Shown here piece by piece: positions 17,044-25,554 of a DNA stretch of 33,922 nt. Origin of the DNA: Pelagibacteraceae bacterium (GTDB lineage: Bacteria > Pseudomonadota > Alphaproteobacteria > Pelagibacterales > Pelagibacteraceae); NCBI GenBank assembly GCA_009693705.1, contig SHWS01000014.1, forward strand, positions 1 through 33,922, given 5' to 3'. The position numbers and the translations under genes are program-made. The number at the start of each line of letters is the position of its first letter. The first letter of the stretch is position 1. The notes under the pieces were generated by a model that did not search any database, was not told the origin of the DNA, and saw nothing but the letters and a program-made list of their open reading frames with translations.

Positions 17044-17709
17044 ATGAAAGAATTATTATTAGATATAGAAACTACCGGTCTTTCAATTAAAGAAGGTCAC
17101 CGTATAGTCGAAATAGGTTGTATCGAATTAGATAATTTAATTCCTACACAAAATAAATTCCACTGCTATTTAAATCCAGAGAAAAAAGTATCGGAAAAAG
17201 CCCTTGAAGTTCATGGCCTTAGTGACATTTTCTTATCAACCCAAAAAAAATTTAGAGAGATTGTCGTTGATTTTTTAAACTTTATTAAGGATAAAAGATT
17301 AATTATTCATAATGCAGAGTTTGATTTGGCTCATTTAAACAATGAGTTAAATTTATTAGGAAAAAAAACTATTGCTAATGAAATAATAGACACTCTTACT
17401 CTCGCAAGGGAAAAATTTCCAGGTTTATCAATCAGTTTAGACGCATTATGTAAAAAATATAGGATAGATAATTCCAAAAGAATAAAGCATACCGCTTTAA
17501 TTGATTGTGAGTTATTAGCAAAAGTTTATATAAATTTAATTGATCAAAAAGAGCCCAAGCTTAATTTTCAAAATGTTGATCAAGAAAATTTAAAAAAAAA
17601 TAATTCTAAAACATTATATTGTAAAAAAATCATATTGCCCTCAGCTAAGGAAATACGAAATCATAAGGACTATTTAAAAAATAATTTAAAAAAAAATTTT
17701 TTCAATTAA
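17044..17709 (+). CDS. dnaQ: DNA polymerase III subunit epsilon (3'-5' exonuclease)
   Basis: This is the proofreading exonuclease of the replicative polymerase. The 221-residue protein shows all three DEDDh motifs: DIETTGL (Asp7 and Glu9), HNAEFD (exo II) and HTALIDCELLAKVY (exo III, with the general-base His and last Asp). SLDALCKKYRID before exo III is also typical of the family. The C-terminal tail, which binds the alpha subunit, is lysine- and asparagine-rich. It overlaps the 3' end of secB on the other strand by 8 bases, so the converging transcripts share ends. Confidence 0.96.
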   Translation: MKELLLDIETTGLSIKEGHRIVEIGCIELDNLIPTQNKFHCYLNPEKKVSEKALEVHGLSDIFLSTQKKFREIVVDFLNFIKDKRLIIHNAEFDLAHLNNELNLLGKKTIANEIIDTLTLAREKFPGLSISLDALCKKYRIDNSKRIKHTALIDCELLAKVYINLIDQKEPKLNFQNVDQENLKKNNSKTLYCKKIILPSAKEIRNHKDYLKNNLKKNFFN

Positions 17710-18127
17710 AATTTTTATTATACAATTTTTCAAAATCTATTTTTTTTTCAATTTTAATTCCCGGGTAACCAGAATTTTGAAGAAGGTCTAAAAAAATTTT
17801 TTCTAAGTCAGGATAAATTTGAATCTGGACATCGCATAAAATAATTTTTTCTAAATCTTTTTTTTCTTTGATTTCATCAGCAATTTTAATAATAGTTGAA
17901 AAAGTTATTTCAAAAAATGATTTTTTTTTACTTACTTCTTTGTCCTCAAATTTTAAATTAGTATTAATTTCAATTATTTTATTTTTCAATGGTTTAGAAT
18001 TTATATCAATATTAAGTTGATATTTAGAAATGCGGTCTCTAACAAATAAAAATGTTTCGAGGTCTGGTGTTTCGCTAGACATGTCTTTAATAAATTTGCC
18101 TAATATTTTATACTTTTCTGTCATCAT
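17702..18127 (-). CDS. secB: Protein-export chaperone SecB
   Basis: SecB keeps preproteins unfolded and passes them to SecA for export. The 141-residue protein has the SecB-type strand-forming sequence FIKDMSSETPDLETF at about 12-26, FFEITFSTIIKI, and LLQNSGYPGIKIEKKIDFEKLY at the C-terminus, which matches the conserved SGYPPxxLxPIDFxxLY ending in degraded form. The dnaQ-secB neighbourhood in Alphaproteobacteria supports this call. The start could be either of two adjacent ATG codons (18,127 or 18,124), both inside the end of fxsA, with about 20 bases of overlap. Confidence 0.9.
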   Translation of the reverse strand: MMTEKYKILGKFIKDMSSETPDLETFLFVRDRISKYQLNIDINSKPLKNKIIEINTNLKFEDKEVSKKKSFFEITFSTIIKIADEIKEKKDLEKIILCDVQIQIYPDLEKIFLDLLQNSGYPGIKIEKKIDFEKLYNKNFN

Positions 18128-18533
18128 TTTCTTCTATATCCTTAAATTCACCATCAATAAAATTATTTTTTTCTTTTTGTTTGTTCGTAAATTTTTGTGA
18201 GAACTTTTTAAGAATAAATTTTCTACTCGCCGGAAAAATTAAAAGAAGTGCCAGAATATCGGTTGCAAATCCAGGAATGATTAAAAGTATTGAAGCAAAA
18301 GTTTTTACAGCTCCAGAAATAAGTTCGTTAGCAGAAACTTCATTTTTAACTAATTTTCCTAAAAACGATTTAAATGTATTTAATCCCTCATATTTTGCGT
18401 AGTAAATTCCTATGATTGCACTTATAAAAATGAGACATATTGTATTAAAAGCTCCTATCTGAGAACCAATCTTAATGAAAAGATATATTTCGATAATTGG
18501 TATTAGAACTATTGTTAGAATAATAGGGTTCAT
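18108..18533 (-). CDS. fxsA: FxsA-family membrane protein
   Basis: FxsA-family proteins are small cytoplasmic-membrane proteins; the E. coli member affects exclusion of phage T7 by the F plasmid, and the general role is unclear. The 141-residue protein begins with two hydrophobic segments (IILTIVLIPIIEIYLFIKIG and FNTICLIFISAIIGIYYAKY) and has another around ASILLIIPGFATDILALLLI. The IPGFxTDxxGLLLLxP pattern is the family signature. The C-terminal tail is charged and cytoplasmic. It is upstream of and overlapping secB, and divergent from timA across 58 bases that must hold both promoters. Confidence 0.9.
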   Translation of the reverse strand: MNPIILTIVLIPIIEIYLFIKIGSQIGAFNTICLIFISAIIGIYYAKYEGLNTFKSFLGKLVKNEVSANELISGAVKTFASILLIIPGFATDILALLLIFPASRKFILKKFSQKFTNKQKEKNNFIDGEFKDIEENDDRKV

Positions 18534-18591
18534 TTGTCTCTAATCTAAATTGCCAGTTGAAATTAAGCAACTTAGTAATTACTATCAGCTT

Positions 18592-19188
18592 ATGAATTAT
18601 AGTTTTGAATATATAGATATTATTTTTTTAGCAATGATAGCAGGCTTTATCATTCTAAGATTAAGAAATATACTTGGTAAAAGAACAGGTTATGAGGGAA
18701 AAATACCTAAACAATTTGATGAAATTTTAAAAAATGTAAAGGTTGTTAAAGTTAAAAAAACTAATGAAGAATTTGATGATAAAGCACAAAAAGAATTCTT
18801 AAATGGTGCGAAGATTGCATATGAGACAATTATTACTGATTTCAGTGACAATGATAATAAAATTATTTCTAGCAAATCTCTTCTGGGGAAAAAAATATAT
18901 GATCAATTTAAAGAAGCATTAAAAGAGAGAAATGAAAGAGGTCACTTTGCTGAGATCACATTTGTTGGAATAAATTCAGCCACTATTAAAGAGCATAAGA
19001 GAATTGATAGATCTTTAGAGGTAATTGTAGATTTTACTGCCGAAGTGATAACTTGTATAAAAGATAAAGAAAAAAAAATTATTTCTGGAGATCCTGAAAA
19101 AATTAAAAAAATATATGATACTTGGGTTTTTTCAAGAGACACAACATCTAATAATCCTAATTGGCAATTAGTTGATATATTGAAATAA
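18592..19188 (+). CDS. timA: Tim44/TimA-domain inner-membrane protein
   Basis: This is an alphaproteobacterial relative of mitochondrial Tim44, anchored in the inner membrane and thought to help in protein assembly or translocation. An N-terminal membrane helix (IIFLAMIAGFIILRLRNILG) is followed by GKRTGYEG, the usual RLRxxLGxRTG signature. The C-terminal Tim44-like domain has FLNGAKIAYETIITDFS, SKSLLGKKIYDQF and DTWVFSRDTTSNNPNWQLVD. The frame is open from a TTG at 18,550, but I chose the ATG at 18,592 because it places the membrane helix at the normal distance from the start. It lies next to an Smr gene and hslUV, a common order in the class. Confidence 0.93.
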   Translation: MNYSFEYIDIIFLAMIAGFIILRLRNILGKRTGYEGKIPKQFDEILKNVKVVKVKKTNEEFDDKAQKEFLNGAKIAYETIITDFSDNDNKIISSKSLLGKKIYDQFKEALKERNERGHFAEITFVGINSATIKEHKRIDRSLEVIVDFTAEVITCIKDKEKKIISGDPEKIKKIYDTWVFSRDTTSNNPNWQLVDILK

Positions 19189-19611
19189 TTGAACGATAAT
19201 ATTTCAAATAAAGATAAAAAAGATTGGAAAAATTTTATTTTAAGTAAAGAAAAGTTAACTAATAAGGATATTGTTAAACCATACAAAAGCCTAAATAAAG
19301 TAAGAAAAATTGATTTACATGGTTATACTTTAGAAGCCGCCAATAAAGCTGTGGAACAGTTTATAATCAAGTCTTATCAAAATACAGTTTTTAAATTGAT
19401 TATAGTGACCGGAAAAGGAATTCATTCTAAAAATGATAAAGATCCTTATGTTTCTAAAGATTTAAGTATTTTAAAAAATTCTGTACCTGAATTTATTAAA
19501 AAAAATAAAAATTTAATGAAATTAATTTATGATTTTCAGGACGCACAAATTGAAGATGGTGGAAGTGGAGCTTTCTATATTTTTTTGAAAAAAAATAAAC
19601 CTATAAAATAA
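19189..19611 (+). CDS. Smr-domain protein
   Basis: This is a small 140-residue protein with an Smr (small MutS-related) domain, a fold associated with nuclease activity. [21 protein letters not shown] (about 39-59) carries the LDLHGxxxxEA-type motif, followed by [11 protein letters not shown], corresponding to the HGKG motif with Thr in place of His. The C-terminus is the usual [13 protein letters not shown]. The start codon is TTG at 19,189, immediately after the timA stop, with N-terminus [15 protein letters not shown] fitting the family. No better ATG exists upstream of the domain. It overlaps hslU on the other strand by 11 bases at the 3' end. Its cellular substrate is unknown. Confidence 0.88.
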   Translation: MNDNISNKDKKDWKNFILSKEKLTNKDIVKPYKSLNKVRKIDLHGYTLEAANKAVEQFIIKSYQNTVFKLIIVTGKGIHSKNDKDPYVSKDLSILKNSVPEFIKKNKNLMKLIYDFQDAQIEDGGSGAFYIFLKKNKPIK

Positions 19612-20974
19612 ATTTTGATAAATCTATATCTTTAATTAAATTATCTAAATTTTTATCTATATAATTTTTATTAATAACAATTTTTTCTCCGGGCCTGTCG
19701 GTCGCAGTAAAGCTTATTTCTTCAAGAATTTTTTCAATAATAGTATGTAATCTTCTGGCACCAATATTTTCGACGGTTGCATTTACTTCTGAGGCTACGT
19801 TTGCAATTCTATCAATTCCATCGTCTGAAAATTCAAGATTAACATTCTCAGTTTTTAAAAGAGCGACATACTGTTTTATTAAACTGTAATCTGGTTCCCT
19901 CAAAATTCTTTTAAAATCTTCACTGGTTAATGCCTCTAGCTCAACCCTTATTGGTAATCTTCCCTGAAGTTCCGGAAGTAAGTCAGAGGGTTTTGCAAGC
20001 TGGAAAGCACCTGATGCAATGAATAATATATGATCAGTTTTGATTGGCCCATACTTTGTATTAACTGTTGTGCCTTCAATTAAGGGTAATAAATCTCTTT
20101 GAACACCCTCGCGAGAAACATCTCCACCAATTCTATCACCCCTGTTTGAAATTTTATCAATTTCATCTAAAAATACTATTCCATTATTTTCAGTAGAAAT
20201 TTTTGCAGCTTTAATAATTTTATCTTGCTCGATTAATTTGTCTGACTCGTCGTTAATTAGAATGTCATGTGATTCTTTAACACTCATCTTTTTTTTCTTT
20301 TCTTTAGCTCCCATAGATTTACCAATTATTTCACCGATATTAATCATGCCTATGTTAGCTCCCGGCATTCCAGGAATTTCAAATGACGCGTTATTACTTC
20401 CGGTATCACTAATTGATATTTCAATTTCATTATCATCTAGATCACCATTTTGGAGTCTTTTTCTGAAACTTTCTCTAGTTGCAATACTTGCTTTACTACC
20501 AACTAGAGCATCCAAAACTTTATCCTCTGCTAATTTTTGAGCTTTAGTAAATACTTCTTTTCTTTTTTTTATTTTTTCCATCGAGATTGCAATTTCAATT
20601 AAATCTCTAATAATTTGCTCTACATCTCTTCCAACATAGCCAACTTCAGTAAAACTAGTAGCTTCAACTTTAATAAATGGAGCTTCAGCAAGTTTAGAAA
20701 GTCTTCTTGAAATTTCGGTTTTTCCAACTCCTGTTGGTCCAATCATTAAAATATTTTTAGGTAAAACTTCATTTTTCATTTCACCTACCAGAGCTTGTCG
20801 TCTCCATCTATTTCTTAATGCAATAGCAACTGCTCTTTTTGCTTTATTTTGCCCAACAACAAATCGATCTAATTCTGAAACAATTTCTCTAGGGGTTAAT
20901 GCGCTTACTATAGAATTTTCTTTCTTAGTATTTTTATCTTTTGGAATTAGATTAGTTACGTTTGAATTTTCCAT
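19601..20974 (-). CDS. hslU: ATP-dependent protease ATPase subunit HslU
   Basis: HslU is the AAA+ unfoldase that feeds proteins to the HslV peptidase. The 457-residue protein begins with [21 protein letters not shown] and has Walker A GPTGVGKT at 79-86, then the pore region [16 protein letters not shown] middle I-domain precedes Walker [12 protein letters not shown], the sensor-region [20 protein letters not shown], and a complete C-terminus ending DLSKFIL, used to activate HslV. Its ATG overlaps the hslV stop by one base (TGATG), so the two subunits are translationally coupled. Confidence 0.98.
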   Translation of the reverse strand: MENSNVTNLIPKDKNTKKENSIVSALTPREIVSELDRFVVGQNKAKRAVAIALRNRWRRQALVGEMKNEVLPKNILMIGPTGVGKTEISRRLSKLAEAPFIKVEATSFTEVGYVGRDVEQIIRDLIEIAISMEKIKKRKEVFTKAQKLAEDKVLDALVGSKASIATRESFRKRLQNGDLDDNEIEISISDTGSNNASFEIPGMPGANIGMINIGEIIGKSMGAKEKKKKMSVKESHDILINDESDKLIEQDKIIKAAKISTENNGIVFLDEIDKISNRGDRIGGDVSREGVQRDLLPLIEGTTVNTKYGPIKTDHILFIASGAFQLAKPSDLLPELQGRLPIRVELEALTSEDFKRILREPDYSLIKQYVALLKTENVNLEFSDDGIDRIANVASEVNATVENIGARRLHTIIEKILEEISFTATDRPGEKIVINKNYIDKNLDNLIKDIDLSKFIL

Positions 20975-21489
20975 CAGATTTTTTCAATTTTAATATTATT
21001 ATTTGTAAAAACACAAATTTCTGAAGCTACCTCTATTGCTTTTCTAGCAATTTCTTCTGCACTCATATTTGTAGTCATTAAAACTTTTCCTGCAGCTAAT
21101 GCGTAGTTTCCCCCAGAGCCTATTCCAATAATATCTCCTTCAGGCTCTAAGACATCCCCTGTCCCAGAAATAATATAGCTATTTTCTTTGTCACCAACAG
21201 CCATAAGTGCTTCTAATCTTCTTAAATATTTATCTGTTCGCCAGTCTTTTGCCAGTTCAACTGCAGCTCTAGATAAGTTTCCAGCATGTTTTTCAATTTT
21301 AGCTTCTAATCTTTCAAACAAAGTTAATGCGTCAGCAGTAGATCCTGCAAAACCTGCTACGACATTCCTTTTTTCAATTTTTCTAACTTTTGAAGCTGTG
21401 CTTTTAACCACTGTATTTCCCATACTAACTTGGCCATCACCTGCAACTACAACCTCATTATTTTTTCTTACTAAGACAATTGTTGTCAT
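20974..21489 (-). CDS. hslV: ATP-dependent protease proteolytic subunit HslV
   Basis: HslV is the N-terminal-nucleophile threonine peptidase of the HslUV complex. The start [20 protein letters not shown] exposes Thr2 as the catalytic residue after removal of Met, with no propeptide. Further family signatures are [38 protein letters not shown] and [14 protein letters not shown]; the latter region supplies cation binding near the C-terminus. The 171-residue length is typical. It is divergent from hisB, and the 89-base gap between them should contain both promoters. Confidence 0.98.
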   Translation of the reverse strand: MTTIVLVRKNNEVVVAGDGQVSMGNTVVKSTASKVRKIEKRNVVAGFAGSTADALTLFERLEAKIEKHAGNLSRAAVELAKDWRTDKYLRRLEALMAVGDKENSYIISGTGDVLEPEGDIIGIGSGGNYALAAGKVLMTTNMSAEEIARKAIEVASEICVFTNNNIKIEKI

Positions 21490-21559
21490 ATTTGATAAAT
21501 GGATATTATATTTTTTTCTTCAAGTGGTAATTACTAATATTGATATCGATAAATAATCT

Positions 21560-21578
21560 ATGTATACATTTTGTACAT
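21560..21578. repeat. Inverted repeat just upstream of hisB
   Basis: ATGTATACAT (21,560-21,569) is a perfect palindrome, followed by TTTGTACAT, which pairs imperfectly with the left arm. It sits within 20 bases of the hisB start codon between the divergent hslV and hisB genes. It could be an operator or simply a chance AT-rich palindrome. Confidence 0.25.
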
Positions 21579-22169
21579 ATGTCTAGAAGAGCTAAAATTT
21601 CGAGAAAAACAAAAGAAACCAACATCAGTGTAGAAGTTAATATTGATGGTAAGGGAAATTATAAAATTGATACAGGAATAGGATTTTTAAACCACATGTT
21701 AGAACAGCTTTCAAAGCATTCATGTATTGATCTTATTGTAAAAGCAAAAGGCGATACCCACATCGATCTTCATCATACAACGGAAGATACTGGAATTGCT
21801 ATTGGAGAGGCTTTAAAGAAAGCCGCTAAAAAATTTGTTGGAATTAAAAGATATGCTAGCGCCATGATTCCAATGGATGAAACATTAACTAGAGTTGCTT
21901 TAGATGTTTCAAACAGACCCTATTTAATTTGGAAAGTTAAATTAAAAGTAGAAAAACTTGGCGAGATGGATACTGAATTATTTAAAGAATGGTTTCAGGC
22001 ATTTTCTCAAGCAGCAGGTATTACTTTACATGTTGAAAACATTTATGGAGACAATAGTCATCACATTATTGAGTCTTGTTACAAAGGTTTAGCTAGATCT
22101 TTAAGAACAGCATTAGAGATTGATCCTAAAATAAAAGGCCTAATTCCTTCAACTAAAGGCTCACTATAA
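21579..22169 (+). CDS. hisB: Imidazoleglycerol-phosphate dehydratase
   Basis: HisB dehydrates imidazoleglycerol phosphate in histidine synthesis. The 196-residue monofunctional protein starts [16 protein letters not shown]. Metal-binding signatures are [14 protein letters not shown] (His39), [17 protein letters not shown] (His65 and His66) and [18 protein letters not shown]. The frame extends back to an ATG at 21,540, but the ATG at 21,579 matches the family N-terminus and normal length, so I prefer it. It is the first gene of a rightward hisB-H-A-F-E run and divergent from hslV, a conserved alphaproteobacterial arrangement. The phosphatase domain found in the E. coli fusion is absent. Confidence 0.97.
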   Translation: MSRRAKISRKTKETNISVEVNIDGKGNYKIDTGIGFLNHMLEQLSKHSCIDLIVKAKGDTHIDLHHTTEDTGIAIGEALKKAAKKFVGIKRYASAMIPMDETLTRVALDVSNRPYLIWKVKLKVEKLGEMDTELFKEWFQAFSQAAGITLHVENIYGDNSHHIIESCYKGLARSLRTALEIDPKIKGLIPSTKGSL

Positions 22170-22174
22170 ATTTG

Positions 22175-22801
22175 ATGAAAGTCACGATTGTTGACTATAA
22201 TTCAGGCAATATTAGTTCTGTAATAAATTCTTTTAATGAAGTTGCCGGCGATAAAGTGAATATAAAAATAACATCAGATTTAAATAAAATTAAATCTAGT
22301 GATAAAATTGTTTTACCAGGCCAGGGATCATTTAAAAGCTGCATTGAGGCTTTAAAAAATATAACCGGACTTGTTGAAACTTTAAATGAGTTTGCGATAA
22401 ATGACAAAAAACCTCTTCTAGGCATTTGTGTTGGATTACAAATGTTTGCAGACATTGGCTACGAAGAGACCGAAACAAAAGGTCTTGGTTGGATCTCAGG
22501 GAAAGTGTCAAAAATAAACAATCTAAATGGAAAATTTAAACTTCCTCACATAGGTTGGAATCAAATTAATATTGTCAAGCAAAGCAAAATTTTTAAAGGT
22601 ATTGAAAATAACTCTCATATGTATTTTGTGCATAGTTATGAATTTGTACCTAATGATATAAATGTAATTTCAGCAACAACTAATTATTCTTCAAATATTG
22701 TTTGCTCAGTTGAGAAAGAAAATATCTTTGGTACTCAATTTCATCCAGAAAAGAGTGATAAAATAGGATTAAAAATTATTGATAATTTTATAAATCTATA
22801 G
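22175..22801 (+). CDS. hisH: Imidazole glycerol phosphate synthase, glutaminase subunit HisH
   Basis: HisH releases ammonia from glutamine and channels it to HisF. The class I glutamine amidotransferase triad is visible: nucleophile Cys85 in LLGICVGLQMF, and His190 and Glu192 in FGTQFHPEKSDKIG. VDYNSGNISSV and LPGQGSFKSC are family motifs. I take the ATG at 22,175 as the start instead of the in-frame TTG one codon earlier. It ends immediately before the hisA start codon with no gap, indicating coupling within the operon. Confidence 0.97.
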   Translation: MKVTIVDYNSGNISSVINSFNEVAGDKVNIKITSDLNKIKSSDKIVLPGQGSFKSCIEALKNITGLVETLNEFAINDKKPLLGICVGLQMFADIGYEETETKGLGWISGKVSKINNLNGKFKLPHIGWNQINIVKQSKIFKGIENNSHMYFVHSYEFVPNDINVISATTNYSSNIVCSVEKENIFGTQFHPEKSDKIGLKIIDNFINL

Positions 22802-23527
22802 ATGAAAATTTTCCCAGCAATCGATATTAAGGATAAAAAATGTGTGAGATTAATTAAAGGAGATTTCAACAATAAAATTGAATATGAAGTATCACCAATG
22901 CTTCAAGCAGAAAAATATAAAAAATATGGTTTTAAAAATTTACATATAGTTGATTTAGATGGAGCCTTAACCGGAGAGACCATTAATTTAAATATTATTG
23001 CTGAAATTGTTAGAAAATTTGATTTTCAAATTGAGGTCGGAGGTGGAGTTAGAAGCATTGATAGCATAAGTAAATACATCGATTTAGGGGTAGAAAAAGT
23101 TATCTTAGGAAGTGCTGCTATTAAAGATAAAAATTTTCTAAAAAAAGCATGTCTAAAATTCTTAAATAAAATTGCTTTAGGGCTAGATGCAAAAGATGGT
23201 TATTTATCACTTTTTGGTTGGAAAGAAAATTCTAATCAACCAACTTTAGATTTTTTAAAAGAGGTAAATGATTTTGGCGTAAGTCGATTAATTTATACAG
23301 ATATTAATCGAGACGGCACAAAGCAAAGCCCTAATTTTGAAGAGACAAAAAAAGTTGCTATTCTTTCTAGGTGTCCAGTAATTATTTCTGGAGGAGTTTC
23401 TTCAATAGATGACATTAAAAAAGCAAAAAAATTAAACAATAATAATATTGAGGGCATAATTGTTGGTAAGGCAATTTATGATGGCAATATTAAATTAGAT
23501 GAATTAGCTCAAGAATTAGATGCTTAA
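22802..23527 (+). CDS. hisA: ProFAR isomerase HisA
   Basis: HisA isomerises the ribosyl-aminoimidazole intermediate ProFAR to PRFAR, the substrate of HisHF. The 241-residue TIM barrel has catalytic Asp8 in [18 protein letters not shown] and Asp129 in ALGLDAKDG. Phosphate-binding segments are [11 protein letters not shown] and [11 protein letters not shown]. It overlaps hisF by 8 bases at the 3' end. The single substrate specificity is inferred from the presence of an intact separate hisF; the Trp-linked variant PriA is unlikely in this lineage. Confidence 0.97.
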   Translation: MKIFPAIDIKDKKCVRLIKGDFNNKIEYEVSPMLQAEKYKKYGFKNLHIVDLDGALTGETINLNIIAEIVRKFDFQIEVGGGVRSIDSISKYIDLGVEKVILGSAAIKDKNFLKKACLKFLNKIALGLDAKDGYLSLFGWKENSNQPTLDFLKEVNDFGVSRLIYTDINRDGTKQSPNFEETKKVAILSRCPVIISGGVSSIDDIKKAKKLNNNNIEGIIVGKAIYDGNIKLDELAQELDA

Positions 23528-24272
23528 AAATCGAATTATACCTTGTTTAGATGTAAAAAATGGTCGTGTTGTTAAGGGAATAAATTTTATAAATTTAAAA
23601 GATGCAGGAGATCCGGTTGAACAAGCTAAAATTTATAGCGATGGTGGGGCTGACGAAATATGTTTTTTAGATATTTCAGCATCAAATGAAAATAGAGATA
23701 CAATTTATGAGGTGGTAGAGAAAACATCCAAAAAATGTTTTGTACCACTTACAGTTGGCGGTGGAGTTAGAAGCGTTGAAGATATTAATAAACTATTAAA
23801 TTGTGGAGCTGACAAAGTCTCAATTAATACAGCCGCTGTTCAGAACCCTGAAGTTATTATGGAAAGCTCTAGAAAGTTTGGGTCTCAATGCATTGTTGTA
23901 GCAATTGATGCAAAAAAAAATCAAAAAAGTTGGGAAATTTTTACCCACGGTGGAAGAATTTCAACTGGTATTGATGCTTTAGAATTTGCATTAAAAATGG
24001 AAAAATTTGGTGCAGGTGAATTATTAGTTACATCAATGGATAAAGATGGAACACAATCTGGATATGATATTGATTTAGTAAAAAAAATTTCATCAAGCGT
24101 AAATATTCCGGTTATTGCATCAGGAGGTGCCGGATCATTAGATCATCTAGTTGAAGGAATAAAATCAGGGGCAAGTGCCGTTTTAGCTGCATCCATTTTT
24201 CATTATGGAAGTTACTCGATTAATGAAGCAAAGAAATATTTGGCTTCAAAAAATATACCTGTTAGAATTTAA
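23520..24272 (+). CDS. hisF: Imidazole glycerol phosphate synthase, cyclase subunit HisF
   Basis: HisF uses ammonia from HisH to close the imidazole ring, producing imidazole glycerol phosphate and AICAR. The 250-residue TIM barrel has [19 protein letters not shown] with catalytic Asp11, VVAIDAKK with Asp130, and phosphate-binding [11 protein letters not shown] and [11 protein letters not shown]. It begins inside the end of hisA and stops one base before hisE. The gene is complete and of normal length. Confidence 0.98.
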   Translation: MLKNRIIPCLDVKNGRVVKGINFINLKDAGDPVEQAKIYSDGGADEICFLDISASNENRDTIYEVVEKTSKKCFVPLTVGGGVRSVEDINKLLNCGADKVSINTAAVQNPEVIMESSRKFGSQCIVVAIDAKKNQKSWEIFTHGGRISTGIDALEFALKMEKFGAGELLVTSMDKDGTQSGYDIDLVKKISSSVNIPVIASGGAGSLDHLVEGIKSGASAVLAASIFHYGSYSINEAKKYLASKNIPVRI

Positions 24273-24273
24273 T

Positions 24274-24546
24274 ATGTTAAAAATTTTAGAAGATTTAATT
24301 TTACTTGCGAGAGAAAGAAAAGTGAATCCCGTTAAAGATTCTTATACAAATAAACTTTTAACAAATAAATTATTAGCAAAAGAAAAAGTTTTTGAGGAGA
24401 TAAATGAACTTTTTGAAGCTGTAAATGATAATTCAAATACAATACATGAAGCAGCTGATTTATTGTATCATTTAATCATGTATCTAGAGTCAAATAACAT
24501 AAAAATTGAGGAAATTATGAATGAATTATCTTCTAGAAGAAAGTAA
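24274..24546 (+). CDS. hisE: Phosphoribosyl-ATP pyrophosphatase HisE
   Basis: HisE hydrolyses phosphoribosyl-ATP to phosphoribosyl-AMP in the second step of histidine synthesis. The 90-residue protein has the all-alpha MazG-like fold signature: KEKVFEEINELFEAV, then HEAADLLYHLIMYLES, with the conserved ExxE and ExxD metal ligands. Helix 1 has SYTNKLLTNKLLAKEKVFEE. The frame opens inside hisF at 24,205, but the ATG at 24,274, one base after the hisF stop, gives the family length and N-terminus. It is not fused to HisI, and hisI is not in this window. The 67-base gap to mcl contains a short A/T hairpin (24,569-24,591). Confidence 0.95.
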   Translation: MLKILEDLILLARERKVNPVKDSYTNKLLTNKLLAKEKVFEEINELFEAVNDNSNTIHEAADLLYHLIMYLESNNIKIEEIMNELSSRRK

Positions 24547-24613
24547 TACATATAAAAAATACTTATATAAAAAATAAATATAATATTTTTTCAATGAATA
24601 TATAATTTTTTAA

Positions 24614-25552
24614 ATGAGCCATAGATTTTATAATTCTGCAAAATCAAGATTACAACGAAGTGAATTAGCGGTACCAGGATCATCACCGCAAATGTTTGAC
24701 AAAGCATTAAACTCAAAAGCTGATTATATTTTTCTAGATTTAGAAGATGCGGTATCGCCAAACGATAAAATTACCGCAAGAAAAAATGTTATAAAAGCAC
24801 TTAATGAAATTAATTGGAAAGAAAAAGGCAAAACTATTTCAGTTAGGATTAATAGTTTAGATACTCACTATATGTATAGTGATCTAGTTGAAATAGTAGA
24901 ACAAGCAGGAGAAAATATTGATACGATTTTAGTGCCAAAGGCCGGAACTAAAAGTGACGTATATATGATTGACTGCATGCTTACTCAAATAGAAACTAAT
25001 AAAAAAATTAAAAAAAAAATTGGAATTGAATGCCTTATAGAGACAGCTTTAGGCATGTCGAATATTAAACAGATTGCAAAATCCAGTGAAAGACTTGAAG
25101 CATTACATTTTGGAGTTGCAGATTATGCAGCAAGCTTAAGAGCAAGAACAACAGTTATTGGAGGTTTAAATTCAGATTACCCTGGTGATCAATGGCACCA
25201 TGGTCTTTCAGAATTAGTTATGACTTGTAGAGCATATGGTTTAAGAGCAATTGATGGCCCATTTGGAGATTTTAATGACCCTGATAGTTACGTTGCTGCT
25301 GCAAAAAGAGGTGCTGCTATCGGAATAGAGGGAAAATGGGCAATACATCCTTCTCAAGTTGAATTAGCAAACAAAGTTTTTTCGCCTCCTGAAAACGAAG
25401 TTAATAAAGCAAAAAGAATTTTGGAAGAATTAAAAAAAGCGGCCAATGAGGGGAAAGGCGCTGCTCAACTTGATGGTAGAATGATAGATGCAGCGTCAGC
25501 CAGAATGGCTGAAAATATTATAAAAATAGATAATTTAATTAAAGGTAAGTAA
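24614..25552 (+). CDS. mcl: Malyl-CoA lyase (CitE-like superfamily)
   Basis: This enzyme cleaves L-malyl-CoA reversibly to glyoxylate and acetyl-CoA; many homologues also act on beta-methylmalyl-CoA. The 312-residue TIM barrel starts near RLQRSELAVPGSSPQMF and has IFLDLEDAVSP (41-47 core), Arg78 in SVRIN, Glu143 in LIETALG and Asp170 in GVADYAAS as the likely Mg2+ ligands. The C-terminal GRMIDAAS supplies Asp292, matching the catalytic Asp near the end of the Rhodobacter and Methylobacterium enzymes as I recall them. It is slightly short because the loop after VIGGLNSDYPGDQ (about 188-195) lacks a segment of roughly a dozen residues seen in those proteins. It directly precedes mtkA (2-base gap), which decides malyl-CoA lyase over citrate-lyase subunit. 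Confidence 0.93.
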   Translation: MSHRFYNSAKSRLQRSELAVPGSSPQMFDKALNSKADYIFLDLEDAVSPNDKITARKNVIKALNEINWKEKGKTISVRINSLDTHYMYSDLVEIVEQAGENIDTILVPKAGTKSDVYMIDCMLTQIETNKKIKKKIGIECLIETALGMSNIKQIAKSSERLEALHFGVADYAASLRARTTVIGGLNSDYPGDQWHHGLSELVMTCRAYGLRAIDGPFGDFNDPDSYVAAAKRGAAIGIEGKWAIHPSQVELANKVFSPPENEVNKAKRILEELKKAANEGKGAAQLDGRMIDAASARMAENIIKIDNLIKGK

Positions 25553-25554
25553 CA

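Noticed and set aside
18550..18591. TTG start extending the Tim44-domain protein by 14 residues
   Set aside because: The ATG at 18,592 places the membrane helix at the family-typical distance from the start, and the upstream stretch is needed for a promoter to timA and fxsA.
21540..21578. Earlier ATG for hisB
   Set aside because: The added residues ([13 protein letters not shown]) do not resemble HisB; the ATG at 21,579 gives the normal N-terminus and length.
24547..24613. Riboswitch (glycine type) upstream of the malyl-CoA lyase gene
   Set aside because: The gap is only 67 bases and almost purely A/T, without the G/C-containing conserved elements of a glycine aptamer; only a short A/T hairpin is present.
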